Source: Neoroseomonas alkaliterrae (lineage in GTDB: Bacteria; Pseudomonadota; Alphaproteobacteria; Acetobacterales; Acetobacteraceae). From it: DNA of 64,000 bases. The stretch spans positions 1-64,000 of the forward strand of contig NZ_JACIJE010000003.1 in NCBI RefSeq assembly GCF_014199195.1, read 5' to 3'. The notes below the pieces were generated by a model, which searched no databases, was not told the origin of the DNA, and saw only the letters and a program-made list of their open reading frames with translations. Below are positions 8,071 to 16,739 of this stretch, piece after piece. The translations under genes were made by a program, and so were the position numbers. Position 1 is the first letter of the stretch, and each line of letters starts with the position of its first letter.

Positions 8071-9453
8071 TCAAGCCCCGGGCGGGTGCGGGTCCGGCAG
8101 GCCGGCCTGGGCGAGGGCCTCGCGCTGCCGCCGCGCCAGCACCTCGGCGTCGAAGCCCTGGATCAGTTCCTGGAACAGATTATGCCAGTTCAGCTTCGCG
8201 CCGAGGCGCAGGAAGACCGAGCCCAGCCCGATCGCCGCGCGGTCCATCAGCGGGAACTCCCGCGGCACCCGCACCCCGCCGGTGCGCTTGAGCCCCGCAT
8301 GGACCTCCTCGGCGATCCTGCGGCCGTATTGCGGGTCGTCGTTCACCTGGATCGGCCGCACGCGGTCGTCGAGCAGCGGCTCGTAGAGGAACTTCGCCCA
8401 GATGTTCAGGACCTCGATCGTCTCGCGCTTGAGGTTCTTGAAGCCCCAGATGCGGTAGGCCTCGGCCGCCTTGTCGAAATCCCCGTCGCGGATCGCCTCG
8501 AACAGCATGATCACGCCGCCGATGAAGGCCGGGGGGAAGATCCGCACCACCCCGAAATCGAGCAGGTTGATCCCCCAGCCGCCATTCTCCGGCGCGTCCG
8601 AGCGCACCTGGTAGTTGCCCAGATGCGGGTCGCCATGGATCACGCCATAGCCGTAGAGCGGCACATACCAGGCGCGGAACAGCGCGCGGGCGTAGGCGGC
8701 GCGCTCCTCCTCGGGCGGGTCCTCGTCGATGCGCGCCTGGATGGCCCGGCCATCGAGCCAGGTCATGGTGAGCAACCGCTTCGTGCAGTAGCCCTCGATC
8801 GGCTCGGGCACGCGGATGCCCGGCACGCCGGCGAGCATCCGCCCGTAAAGGCGCTGCTGGGCCGCCTCGCGCAGGTAGTCGAGCTCCTCGCGCAGCCGCT
8901 CGGACAGCTCGACATAGGCCTCCTCGTTCTCGAGCGTGCTGTCCATGCGGCGATAGATCGCCATGGCGATCTTGAGTTGCCGGAGATCGGCCTCCACCAC
9001 GCTCGCCATGTCCGGGTACTGCAGCTTGCAGGCCACGCGCCTGCCATCGGGCAGCACCGCCCGGTGCACCTGGCCGAGCGAGGCGGCGGCCGCGGCCTCC
9101 CGCTCGAAGGAGGCGAAGCGGCTCTCCCAGTCGGGGCCGAGCTCGCTCGCCATGCGCCGGCGCACGAAGGGCCAGCCCATGGGAGGCGCATTGGCCTGCA
9201 GCGTGGCCAGTTCCTTCGCGTATTCGGGCGGCAGCGCGTCCGGCACGGTCGAGAGGAACTGCGCCACCTTCATCATCGGGCCCTTGAGGCCGCCGAGCAC
9301 GGCCTTGAGGTCCTCGGCATGGGCGGCCTTGTCGCTCTTCACGCCGAACAGTTTCTGCCCGGCATAGCGCGCGGCGATGCCGCCAACCGCGCCGGAGGTG
9401 CGCAGCATCCGCCGCGCCTCGCCGAACAGCGTGCTGCCCTCGCGCTCAGCCAT
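8071..9453 (-). CDS. ABC1/AarF (UbiB-like) atypical kinase family protein
   Basis: 460-residue protein of the ABC1/AarF/UbiB atypical protein-kinase-like family, which is linked to ubiquinone metabolism. Visible elements are a KxGQ-type motif variant (GPMMKVAQFLS), the Ala-rich nucleotide loop AAAAASLGQVH, the presumed ATP lysine in VACKLQYP, the catalytic-loop-like HGDPHLGNY and the metal-binding LLDFG. There is no obvious C-terminal membrane pair, unlike UbiB. Its start overlaps the end of the upstream M3 peptidase gene by eight bases, so they are probably co-translated. Which substrate it serves cannot be told from sequence. Confidence 0.9.
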   Translation of the reverse strand: MAEREGSTLFGEARRMLRTSGAVGGIAARYAGQKLFGVKSDKAAHAEDLKAVLGGLKGPMMKVAQFLSTVPDALPPEYAKELATLQANAPPMGWPFVRRRMASELGPDWESRFASFEREAAAAASLGQVHRAVLPDGRRVACKLQYPDMASVVEADLRQLKIAMAIYRRMDSTLENEEAYVELSERLREELDYLREAAQQRLYGRMLAGVPGIRVPEPIEGYCTKRLLTMTWLDGRAIQARIDEDPPEEERAAYARALFRAWYVPLYGYGVIHGDPHLGNYQVRSDAPENGGWGINLLDFGVVRIFPPAFIGGVIMLFEAIRDGDFDKAAEAYRIWGFKNLKRETIEVLNIWAKFLYEPLLDDRVRPIQVNDDPQYGRRIAEEVHAGLKRTGGVRVPREFPLMDRAAIGLGSVFLRLGAKLNWHNLFQELIQGFDAEVLARRQREALAQAGLPDPHPPGA

Positions 9454-11281
9454 CGCCGGCTTCCAGCTCGTCGATGAAGCCCGCGATCACGTCGAGCCCG
9501 CGCGTCCAGAAGGCCGGGTCGGCGGCGTTGAGCCCGAAGGGCGCGAGCAGTTCCTTGTGCCGCTTGGTCCCGCCGGCGCGCAGCATCGCGAGATACTTGC
9601 CCTCGAAATCCTTCACCCCGCCGTCGCGATAGACCCCGTAGAGCGCGTTCACGAGGCAATCCCCGAAGGCATAGGCATAGACATAGAAGGGCGAGTGCAC
9701 GAAATGCGGGATGTAGGCCCAATAGACCGCGTAGTCCGGGCTGAACTCGAAGGCCGGGCCGAGGCTTTCGGTCTGCACCTGCATCCACAGCTCGCCGATG
9801 CGCTCGTGGCTCAGCTCGCCGCGGCGGCGCTCGTCGTGCAGCAGCGTCTCGAAGCGGTAGAAGGCGATCTGCCGCACCACCGTGTTCAGCATGTCCTCGA
9901 CCTTGCCGGCGAGCATGGCACGCCGCCGGCGCGGGTCGGTCTCGGCGTCGAGCACGGCGCGGAAGGTGAGCATCTCGCCGAAGACGGAGGCGGTCTCGGC
10001 AAGCGTCAGCGGCGTGGAGGAGAGCAGGTATCCCTGCGCGCCCGCCAACACCTGGTGCACCCCGTGGCCGAGCTCGTGCGCGAGCGTCATCACGTCGCGC
10101 GCCTTGCCGTGGTAGTTCAGCAGCAGATAGGGATGCGCCGAGGGCACGGTCGGGTGCGCGAAGGCGCCCGAGGCCTTGCCCGGCCGCAGCGCCGCGTCGA
10201 TCCAGGGCTTGTCGAAGAAGCGCCGCCCGATCGCCGCGAGTTCAGGGCTGAAGGCGGCGTAGGAGGAGAGGACGCGCTCCACCGCCTCCGGCCAGGGGAT
10301 CTTCCGGTCGTCCTCGTCGGGCAGCGGCGCGTTGCGGTCCCAGTGTTGCAGCTTCGGCAGACCCAGCCACTTCGCCTTCATCGCATAGTAGCGGTGCGAC
10401 AGCCGCCCGTAGTTCGCGGTGACGGCCGAGACGAGGGCATCCACCACCTCGTCCTCGACCATGTTGGAGCGGTTCCGGTAGGAGCCCGGGCGCGGGTAGT
10501 GGCGCCAGTTGTCCTCGATCTCCTTGTCCTTCGCGAGGACGTTGGTGATCAGCGAGAACAGCCGCACCCGCTCCCCGAAGGCGGCGGAGATGCCCTCGGC
10601 CGCGGCGGCCCGCCGGCCCCGGTCGCGGTCCGAGAGAAGGTTCAGCGCGGCGGAGACGGTCAGCCCCTCCCCGGCCACCTGCACCTTCATGTTGGCGATG
10701 GTCTCGTCGAACAGCCGCACCCAGGCCGAGCGCCCGGCGACCTCCTTCTCGTGCAGCAGCTTCTCCGCCTCGTCCGAGAGCTGGTGCGGGCGGAACACGC
10801 GCAGGTCGCGCAGCCAGGGCCGCCAGCGGGCGAGCGCGGCAGAGGCGCCGAGCTTCGCCTCCAGCGCATGGTCCTCGAGGCGGTTGATCTCGAGCGTGAA
10901 GAAGATCAGGTGCGAGGAGATCGCCGTCACCCGCTCCTGCATGGTCTGGTAGAAGCGGCCATTCGCCGGGTCCTGGGCATCGCCGCTGAACACCAGACCG
11001 GCGTAGGAGGTGACGCGGCCGAGCCGCTCCCAGATCGCCTCGTATTCGGCGATCGCCTGCGCCAGCGCATCCCCCGCGAGGCCCGCGAGCCGGCCGGCGA
11101 GGCGTGTCTCGAAGGCGCGCGCCTCCGATTCGGCGCGGTCGAGATCGGCCGCGAGGCGCGGGTCGTCCGTCCCGGCATAGAGGTCCGAGAGATCCCAGAC
11201 GGGCAGCGCGGCATCCGGGCCGGCGGCGTCCAGGGGGGCGAAGGCGGGGGCGGGAAGGGCGGTGCGGGTCACAGCGCCCAT
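9446..11281 (-). CDS. M3 family oligoendopeptidase (PepF-like)
   Basis: Zinc-dependent cytoplasmic oligopeptidase of about 611 residues, the usual PepF length. The metal site HELGHGVHQ lies near residue 400, and the typical SAHPYLLLNYHGKARDVMTLAHE context precedes it in part. The N-terminal segment VWDLSDLYAG is characteristic of the family. The ATG at 11281 is chosen; a GTG at 11272 is an alternative, and the frame opens upstream at a TTG. It diverges from the acyl-CoA ligase gene and overlaps the ABC1 gene downstream. Confidence 0.93.
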   Translation of the reverse strand: MGAVTRTALPAPAFAPLDAAGPDAALPVWDLSDLYAGTDDPRLAADLDRAESEARAFETRLAGRLAGLAGDALAQAIAEYEAIWERLGRVTSYAGLVFSGDAQDPANGRFYQTMQERVTAISSHLIFFTLEINRLEDHALEAKLGASAALARWRPWLRDLRVFRPHQLSDEAEKLLHEKEVAGRSAWVRLFDETIANMKVQVAGEGLTVSAALNLLSDRDRGRRAAAAEGISAAFGERVRLFSLITNVLAKDKEIEDNWRHYPRPGSYRNRSNMVEDEVVDALVSAVTANYGRLSHRYYAMKAKWLGLPKLQHWDRNAPLPDEDDRKIPWPEAVERVLSSYAAFSPELAAIGRRFFDKPWIDAALRPGKASGAFAHPTVPSAHPYLLLNYHGKARDVMTLAHELGHGVHQVLAGAQGYLLSSTPLTLAETASVFGEMLTFRAVLDAETDPRRRRAMLAGKVEDMLNTVVRQIAFYRFETLLHDERRRGELSHERIGELWMQVQTESLGPAFEFSPDYAVYWAYIPHFVHSPFYVYAYAFGDCLVNALYGVYRDGGVKDFEGKYLAMLRAGGTKRHKELLAPFGLNAADPAFWTRGLDVIAGFIDELEAGDG

Positions 11282-11358
11282 ATAGGCCAATCCCGGGCTT
11301 GGCCAAGCAGCCCGGCCCCGCCAACATTCCCGCCAGCCAGGGGAGGCACGGAAACCGG

Positions 11359-13083
11359 ATGCCCTATTCGCCGGGAGGCTGGCCGACGCTGCCCGCCATG
11401 ATGCTGACGCGCGCGGCCGAATGGGCCGACCGGCCGCTGTTCCGCCACTGGCAGGACGGCGCCTGGCGCTCCGTGCCCTGGGGCGCGTTCGCGATGCAGG
11501 TCGCCGCCGTCGCCGCCTTCCTGCGCGCCCGCGGCGTCGCGCCCGGGGACCGCGTGCTGCTGGTCAGCGAGAACCGCCCGGAATTCCCGATCGCCGACAC
11601 CGCCATCATGGCGATCGGCGCGATCACCGTGCCGACCTACACCACCAACCTCGCGGCCGACCACGCGCATATCCTGCGCGACAGCGGGGCACGCGCGGCG
11701 ATCGTCTCGACGCGCCGGCTCGCCGAGCGCGTGCTGGAAGGCGCGGCGCTCGCCGGCGGGCTCGACCTGCTGGTCTGCGCCGAGGATCCGCCCTCCGCCC
11801 CCGGCCTCGCCGCCCATGGCTGGGCCGAGGCGCTGGCCGCGCGGGGCGATGTCGCGGCCCTGCGCGCCGCGGCCGAGCAGGCCTCGGCCGAGAGCCTCGC
11901 CTGCCTGATCTACACCTCCGGCACCGGCGGGCTGCCCAAGGGGGTGATGTTGCCGCACCGCGCGCTGCTCGCGAACCGCACGGGGGTGCTGCCGCTCGCC
12001 GAGCGCCTCGGCCTCGCGGGCAAGCCCTACCTCTCCTTCCTGCCGCTCTCCCATTCCTACGAGCACACGGTCGGCGGCTTCCTGCTGCCCTCGATCGGAA
12101 TGGAGGTGGTCTATTCGCGCGGCGCCGACCGGCTCAGCCAGGAATTCGCGGAGATCAGGCCGGCGGTGATCACCGCCGTGCCGCGCCTGTTCGAGGTGCT
12201 GCGCGGCCGCATCCTCGCCGGGCTCGAGAAGGAGAAGGCCTGGAAGCGCGCCCTTTTCGAGCGCGCCGTCGCGCTCGGCCTGCGCAGGCTGGACGGCCCG
12301 CCGCTCGGCCTGCTGGAACGCCTGCAGGATGCCGTGCTCGACCGGCTGGTGCGCGAGAAGACGCGCGCGCGCTTCGGCGGGCGCCTGCAGGCCATGGTCT
12401 CGGGCGGGGCGCGGCTCGATCCCGAACTCTCGGGCTTCTTCATGGCGCTCGGCCTGCCGGTGCTGCAGGGCTACGGCCAGACCGAGGCCGGGCCGGTGGT
12501 CAGCGTCAACCTGCCCTGGGCCAATCGCCGCCACACCGTGGGGCCGCCGCTCAAGGGCGTCGAATGCCGCATCGCCGAGGATGGCGAGGTGCTGATCCGC
12601 GGCGACCTCGTGATGACGGGCTACTGGAACAACCCGGAAGCCACCGCCGCCGCGCTCGTCCCCGCCTCGGGCGAGAACCGCCCCTGGCTGCACACCGGCG
12701 ATGTCGGGGTGATGGAGGAGGGCTACCTCCGCATCACCGACCGCAAGAAGGACTTCATCAAGACGCTTGGCGGCGACATGGTCAGCCCCGCGAAGATCGA
12801 GAGCCTGCTGATGGCCGAGCCCGAGATCCACCAGGCGGTGATCGCGGGCGAGGGCCGGCCCGCGCTCGTCGCCCTCATCGTCCCGGCGGAGGGCATGGCG
12901 GGCAGGACGGGCGAGGCGGTGCGCCGGGTGAACGCGAAACTGCCGACCATCGAACGCATCCGCCACTTCGCCGAGACGGAGCCCTTCACGATCGAGAACG
13001 GCCTTCTCACCCCGACGATGAAGGTCAAGCGCCGCGCCGCGGTCGAGGCGCGGGCGGCGGAGATCGAGGCGCTCTGGGACTGA
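11359..13083 (+). CDS. AMP-dependent synthetase/ligase (long-chain acyl-CoA synthetase type)
   Basis: 574-residue ANL-superfamily enzyme that activates a carboxylic acid, probably a long-chain fatty acid, to its acyl-CoA through an acyl-AMP. The P-loop is IYTSGTGGLPKGVML near residue 190. PLSHSYEHTVG follows, then the GYGQTEAGPVVS core, LHTGDVG (the ribose-binding Asp) and DRKKDFIKTLGGDMVSPAKIE, the hinge. A Lys near the C-terminus (PTMKVKR) fits the adenylation lysine. The ATG at 11359 is preceded by GGGGAGG. Substrate chain length is inferred only from resemblance to FAA1-like members. Confidence 0.92.
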   Translation: MPYSPGGWPTLPAMMLTRAAEWADRPLFRHWQDGAWRSVPWGAFAMQVAAVAAFLRARGVAPGDRVLLVSENRPEFPIADTAIMAIGAITVPTYTTNLAADHAHILRDSGARAAIVSTRRLAERVLEGAALAGGLDLLVCAEDPPSAPGLAAHGWAEALAARGDVAALRAAAEQASAESLACLIYTSGTGGLPKGVMLPHRALLANRTGVLPLAERLGLAGKPYLSFLPLSHSYEHTVGGFLLPSIGMEVVYSRGADRLSQEFAEIRPAVITAVPRLFEVLRGRILAGLEKEKAWKRALFERAVALGLRRLDGPPLGLLERLQDAVLDRLVREKTRARFGGRLQAMVSGGARLDPELSGFFMALGLPVLQGYGQTEAGPVVSVNLPWANRRHTVGPPLKGVECRIAEDGEVLIRGDLVMTGYWNNPEATAAALVPASGENRPWLHTGDVGVMEEGYLRITDRKKDFIKTLGGDMVSPAKIESLLMAEPEIHQAVIAGEGRPALVALIVPAEGMAGRTGEAVRRVNAKLPTIERIRHFAETEPFTIENGLLTPTMKVKRRAAVEARAAEIEALWD

Positions 13084-13354
13084 TGCCCCGCGGGCGAGGG
13101 GACACCCTCTGTCCGCCGGGAATCAGGCGCTCGGCAGCACCATCAGCCCCGCGGCCCATGCCGGCAGGCGACGGGTCCAGCCTTTGGCCCGCCGGCACGA
13201 GGGCCGGAGGGCGACGGATCGCCCCTCGTCCGCCACGCATTGCCACAGGACGACGGGGGCGCCGTCCGCTGCCTGGCCGTGAACCCGCGCCCGCCGGCCG
13301 GCGGCATCCCGCGCCCCGCTGGACGCCGGCCGCGACCGGCGCGAGGCTCGCGCC

Positions 13355-14746
13355 ATGCCAGTGCCGCCCCCCGACGCCTTCGCCGCCCTCTGGCGCCTCG
13401 CCGGCCTCCCGCCCGGGGCCATGCCGGAAACCGTGCTCGACGGCGCCGACCCGGTGCAGCCCTCGACCTACGCGCTCGGCACGGCGGCGCTCGCCTCCAT
13501 CGGCGCCTGCGGCGCGGCGGCGGCGGCGATCCACCGCGCGCGCGGCGGGCCGGCGCAGCGCGTCGCGGTCGGCATCGCGCACGCCCTGATCGAGTTCCAT
13601 TCCGAACGCCATCTGCGCGTGAACGGCGAACCCGTGCACGAAGGCTGGGACCGCATCGCCGGGCTGCACCGCTGCGGCGACGGCCGCTGGGTGCGGCTGC
13701 ACACCAACCTGCCGCATCACCGCGAGGGCATGCTGCGCCTGCTCGGCTGCGACTACGACCGCGACGCGGTGGGCCGCGCGCTGCAATCCTGGCAGGCCGA
13801 GGCGCTGGAGACCGCCGCCGCCGAGGCCGGCCTCGTCGCGACCATGACCCGCAGCCTCGCCGAGTGGGAGGCCCATCCGCAGGGCGAGGCCGCGGCTAGC
13901 CTGCCCGCGCTGACCATCGAGCGCATCGGCGATGCCCCGCCCACGCCGCTGCCGCCGCTCGCCGCGCGCCCGCTCGCGGGCATCCGCGTGCTCGACCTCA
14001 CCCGCGTCATCGCCGGCCCGGTCGCGGGGCGGACGCTCGCCGCCCACGGGGCCGAGGTGCTGCACATCAGCGGCGCGCATCTGCCCTCCATCCCCGCGCT
14101 GGTGATGGATACCGGCCGCGGCAAGCGCTGCGCCGCGCTCGACCTGCGGCGGGAGGAGGACCGCGCGCGACTGCGCGGCCTCGCCGCGGGCGCCGACATC
14201 TTCCTCCAGGGCTACCGCCCCGGTGCGATCGCCGGGCGCGGCTTCGGGCCGGAGGCGCTGGCCGCGATCCGGCCCGGAATCGTCTGCGTCTCGCTCTCCG
14301 CCTATGGCCATCGCGGCCCGTGGTCGGGGCGGCGGGGCTTCGATTCCCTGGTGCAGAACGCCAACGGCATGAACGAGGCCGAGCGCGAGGCGGCGGGCGA
14401 GGAGAGGCCGCGCCCCCTGCCCTGCCAGGCGCTCGATCATGCCTCGGGCTATCTGCTCGCCTTCGGCGCCATGGCCGCGCTGCTGCGCCGCGCGGAGGAG
14501 GGCGGTTCGTGGCTGGTGCGCGTCTCGCTCGCCTCCACGGGCGAATGGATCAAGCGGCTGGGCCGCGTGGAAGGCGGGCTCGCGGCCCCGGGCATCGGCG
14601 AGGCCGAGATCGCGGCGGCGATGGAGGACGGCCCGAGCGGCTTCGGCCCGATGCGCGCCGTGCGCCACAGCGCGATACTCTCGGCGACACCCGCGCATTG
14701 GAGCCTGCCCGCGGTCCCGCTCGGCACGCATCCCGCCTGCTGGTGA
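13355..14746 (+). CDS. CaiB/BaiF family CoA transferase
   Basis: 463-residue class III CoA-transferase-like protein. The second half has the recognisable core RPLAGIRVLDLTRVIAGPVAGRTLAAHGAEV (residues ~210-240), TGRGKRCAALDLR and SAYGHRGPWSGRRGFDSLVQ. The first ~200 residues are a shortened, more divergent copy of the same fold. Such proteins move CoA between carboxylic acids. The donor and acceptor are unknown. It follows the acyl-CoA ligase on the same strand after a 271-base gap with no obvious signal, so co-regulation is possible but unproven. Confidence 0.88.
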   Translation: MPVPPPDAFAALWRLAGLPPGAMPETVLDGADPVQPSTYALGTAALASIGACGAAAAAIHRARGGPAQRVAVGIAHALIEFHSERHLRVNGEPVHEGWDRIAGLHRCGDGRWVRLHTNLPHHREGMLRLLGCDYDRDAVGRALQSWQAEALETAAAEAGLVATMTRSLAEWEAHPQGEAAASLPALTIERIGDAPPTPLPPLAARPLAGIRVLDLTRVIAGPVAGRTLAAHGAEVLHISGAHLPSIPALVMDTGRGKRCAALDLRREEDRARLRGLAAGADIFLQGYRPGAIAGRGFGPEALAAIRPGIVCVSLSAYGHRGPWSGRRGFDSLVQNANGMNEAEREAAGEERPRPLPCQALDHASGYLLAFGAMAALLRRAEEGGSWLVRVSLASTGEWIKRLGRVEGGLAAPGIGEAEIAAAMEDGPSGFGPMRAVRHSAILSATPAHWSLPAVPLGTHPACW

Positions 14747-14802
14747 CGGGCGCCGGGGGCTTCCGGCTTTCCGCGGCGCTTTTCGCGGCGACGACGCGGC
14801 GA

Positions 14803-15768
14803 TCAGCCGCGCCGCCCGGCCCGCTTGCGCTGGATGAGCTGGTCGAGCCGCGCGCCGTCCTGGTCGGTATTGACCTGGATCCAGAGCGGCAGGTGGTCCG
14901 ACAGCTCGTAGGTGAACTGCTCCTTGGTCAGCGTCGGGAACAGCGGCCGGTGGTCGCGCGCATAGAAGTCCAGCACGCCGCCCGCATTGCAGAAGTTCTC
15001 GGGGAAGTGCGGCATGTGCAGGATCTGGTCGTAGCGCTTGTTGCGCGCGAGGTTGGTGCCGAACGCGCCCCGCGCCAGGGGCTTGGGCAGCATCAGCCCG
15101 GTCGAGGTGATGGCCTGGAACATCGGCCCCTTCGTGTCGGGCACGTTGAAGTCGCCCATGGCGATGATGTCGCGGTCCTCCTTGTACTTCTCGCGCGACT
15201 TCGCCCCGATCCAGTTGGCGAGCCCCTGCAGCTCGGCGATGCGCGCCTCGGCGCTGCTGCCCCAGCGGACATGGGTGGTGAAGGCGACGAAGTCGAAATT
15301 GCCTGCCTTGAAGGAGGCGACATAGGGGGCGCGCCACCAGCTCGCCTCGGAGATGTACTCCGTGCCGGACTTGCGCCGCGGCGGGCTCGCCTCCGCCGCG
15401 AGGCCGTTGAAGCAGACCGCGCGCTCGTCGAAGACGTAGCAGACGCGCTCGCGGTTGCCGCCCGCATCGAGGATGGCATCCGAATAGACCACGTCCCAAT
15501 AGGGCCCGAGGATCTCGAGCACGCGCCCGAGATCCGTGAGGTCGTCGCGCAGCTCGACCACGCCGATGAGGTCGAACTGGCCGAGGATCTCCGCGATGTA
15601 GTGGATCGCCGCCTGGCTGCGGCGCCGCTTGCCGAACTCGCGGATGTTCCAGGTGGCGATGTTGACCGTCTCGTCGAGTTTCGACGACGGGATCCCCGCC
15701 TTCGCGATGCGCGCGCGAAGCGCCTTCAGCCCCTCCGCGATCTCGAGGCTGACATTGCCGTGGAACAT
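14803..15768 (-). CDS. Endonuclease/exonuclease/phosphatase (EEP) family protein
   Basis: 321-residue protein of the metal-dependent EEP fold (DNase I/exonuclease III-like). Motifs seen are VNIATWNIREF near residue 36, IGVVELRDD (metal-binding Glu), TTHVRWG, MGDFNVPD and the terminal SDHLPLWIQV. No signal peptide is visible. The C-terminus is basic (RKRAGRRG), which would fit nucleic acid contact, but whether it is a nuclease or a phosphatase cannot be decided. Confidence 0.88.
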   Translation of the reverse strand: MFHGNVSLEIAEGLKALRARIAKAGIPSSKLDETVNIATWNIREFGKRRRSQAAIHYIAEILGQFDLIGVVELRDDLTDLGRVLEILGPYWDVVYSDAILDAGGNRERVCYVFDERAVCFNGLAAEASPPRRKSGTEYISEASWWRAPYVASFKAGNFDFVAFTTHVRWGSSAEARIAELQGLANWIGAKSREKYKEDRDIIAMGDFNVPDTKGPMFQAITSTGLMLPKPLARGAFGTNLARNKRYDQILHMPHFPENFCNAGGVLDFYARDHRPLFPTLTKEQFTYELSDHLPLWIQVNTDQDGARLDQLIQRKRAGRRG

Positions 15769-15910
15769 GCGCCCCTCCCGGCCCGGTGCCGGCCCGCGGG
15801 GATCGCGGGTGCCGGGCGGCGGGATGCTCGGCGCAGCCGGCGCCGGGCGCCATGAGGCAGCGCACAGGCCGCGCAGGGCCGCTCGCGGGGCGAGGGCCGC
15901 GCGCCGCTTC

Positions 15911-16234
15911 TCACATGCCGAGGGCGCGGCGGTAGAGGTCGAGCAGCGTCTCCTGCTCCTCCACCTCGGCGGGCTCCTGCTTGCGGATGCGCAGCACCTG
16001 GCGGATCACCTTGACGTCGAAGCCGGCCGACTTCGCTTCCGCCATGATGTCCTTGATGTCGGAGGAGAGCGCCTTCTTCTCCTCCTCGAGCCGCTCGATC
16101 CGCTCGATGATCGAGCGCAGCCGGTCGGCCGCGATCCCGCCCACCTCGGTGTCGTCGTTCTTCGCCGCCGCCTGCGCCATCGTCCTGCCCGTGGTCTGGA
16201 GGGAGGCGGGTTTAGCCTTGGGCCTGCGCGCCAT
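15911..16234 (-). CDS. DUF2312 / GapR-family nucleoid-associated protein
   Basis: About 107-residue protein of the DUF2312 family. The Caulobacter member GapR binds overtwisted, AT-rich DNA and assists topoisomerases. The conserved core LRSIIERIERLEEEKKALSSDIKDIMAEAKSAGFDVKVIRQVLRIRKQ, seen in parts, is a long charged coiled coil. ATG at 16234 is preceded by GAGGGGG; the internal ATG at 16180 gives exactly 89 residues, the Caulobacter length, and is a real alternative. It sits 10 bases downstream of the DUF1244 gene. Confidence 0.88.
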   Translation of the reverse strand: MARRPKAKPASLQTTGRTMAQAAAKNDDTEVGGIAADRLRSIIERIERLEEEKKALSSDIKDIMAEAKSAGFDVKVIRQVLRIRKQEPAEVEEQETLLDLYRRALGM

Positions 16235-16244
16235 CAACGCCCCC

Positions 16245-16592
16245 TCAATGCCCGGGATTGGCGGCAGCGAAGGCGGCCTTCTGCTCGGCCGAGGCCTCGG
16301 TCTGGAACTTCGCCTGCCACTCCTTGTAGGGCATGCCGTAGACGATCTCGCGCGCCGCCGGCGTCTCGAGCGCCAGGCCGCGCTCGGCCGCCGCCTCCTG
16401 GTACCAGCGGGAGAGGCAGTTCCGGCAGAACCCGGCGAGGTTCATCATGTCGATGTTCTGCACGTCGGTGCGCGCGCGCAGATGCTGCACGAGCTTGCGG
16501 AAGGCCGCGGCCTCGATGCGGTCGCGCTCGGCCGGGTCGAGGCCGGCGGCAGCGCCGAGGGCGAGGTCGGCTTCGGGCTGGGGTGCGGGCAT
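16245..16592 (-). CDS. DUF1244 domain-containing protein
   Basis: 115-residue protein of the small DUF1244 family, of unknown function and common in alphaproteobacteria. The conserved segment includes VQNIDMMNLAGFCRNCLSRWY with two cysteines two residues apart, then YGMPYKEWQAKFQ. ATG at 16592 has AGGAGAGG upstream. It forms a pair with the downstream GapR-like gene, a known neighbour, and diverges from the glycerate kinase gene. Confidence 0.9.
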   Translation of the reverse strand: MPAPQPEADLALGAAAGLDPAERDRIEAAAFRKLVQHLRARTDVQNIDMMNLAGFCRNCLSRWYQEAAAERGLALETPAAREIVYGMPYKEWQAKFQTEASAEQKAAFAAANPGH

Positions 16593-16739
16593 GGGATCCT
16601 CTCCTGCGCGTCTCACGCCGCCAAGATGCGCCCTCGCGCGGCGCGATCAAGCGCGGCGCGGCATCGCCGGGGCGGACCCGCCCGGCTTGCCGCTGCGCAC
16701 ACCCTGTCCCACCCTGGCCCGAGGGAGTATCGCCGCCGC

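Noticed and set aside
6649-9477. A very long open frame on the plus strand across the pntA and ABC1 genes
   Set aside because: It is antisense to well-supported genes, has His/Arg/Gly-rich low-complexity translation and no family motif. In DNA this GC-rich the third-position bias removes stops from other frames.
13025-15865. A 946-codon open frame on the minus strand
   Set aside because: It covers the CoA transferase gene antisense. Its His/Gly/Arg-rich content and lack of motifs mark it as a shadow of the real genes on both sides.
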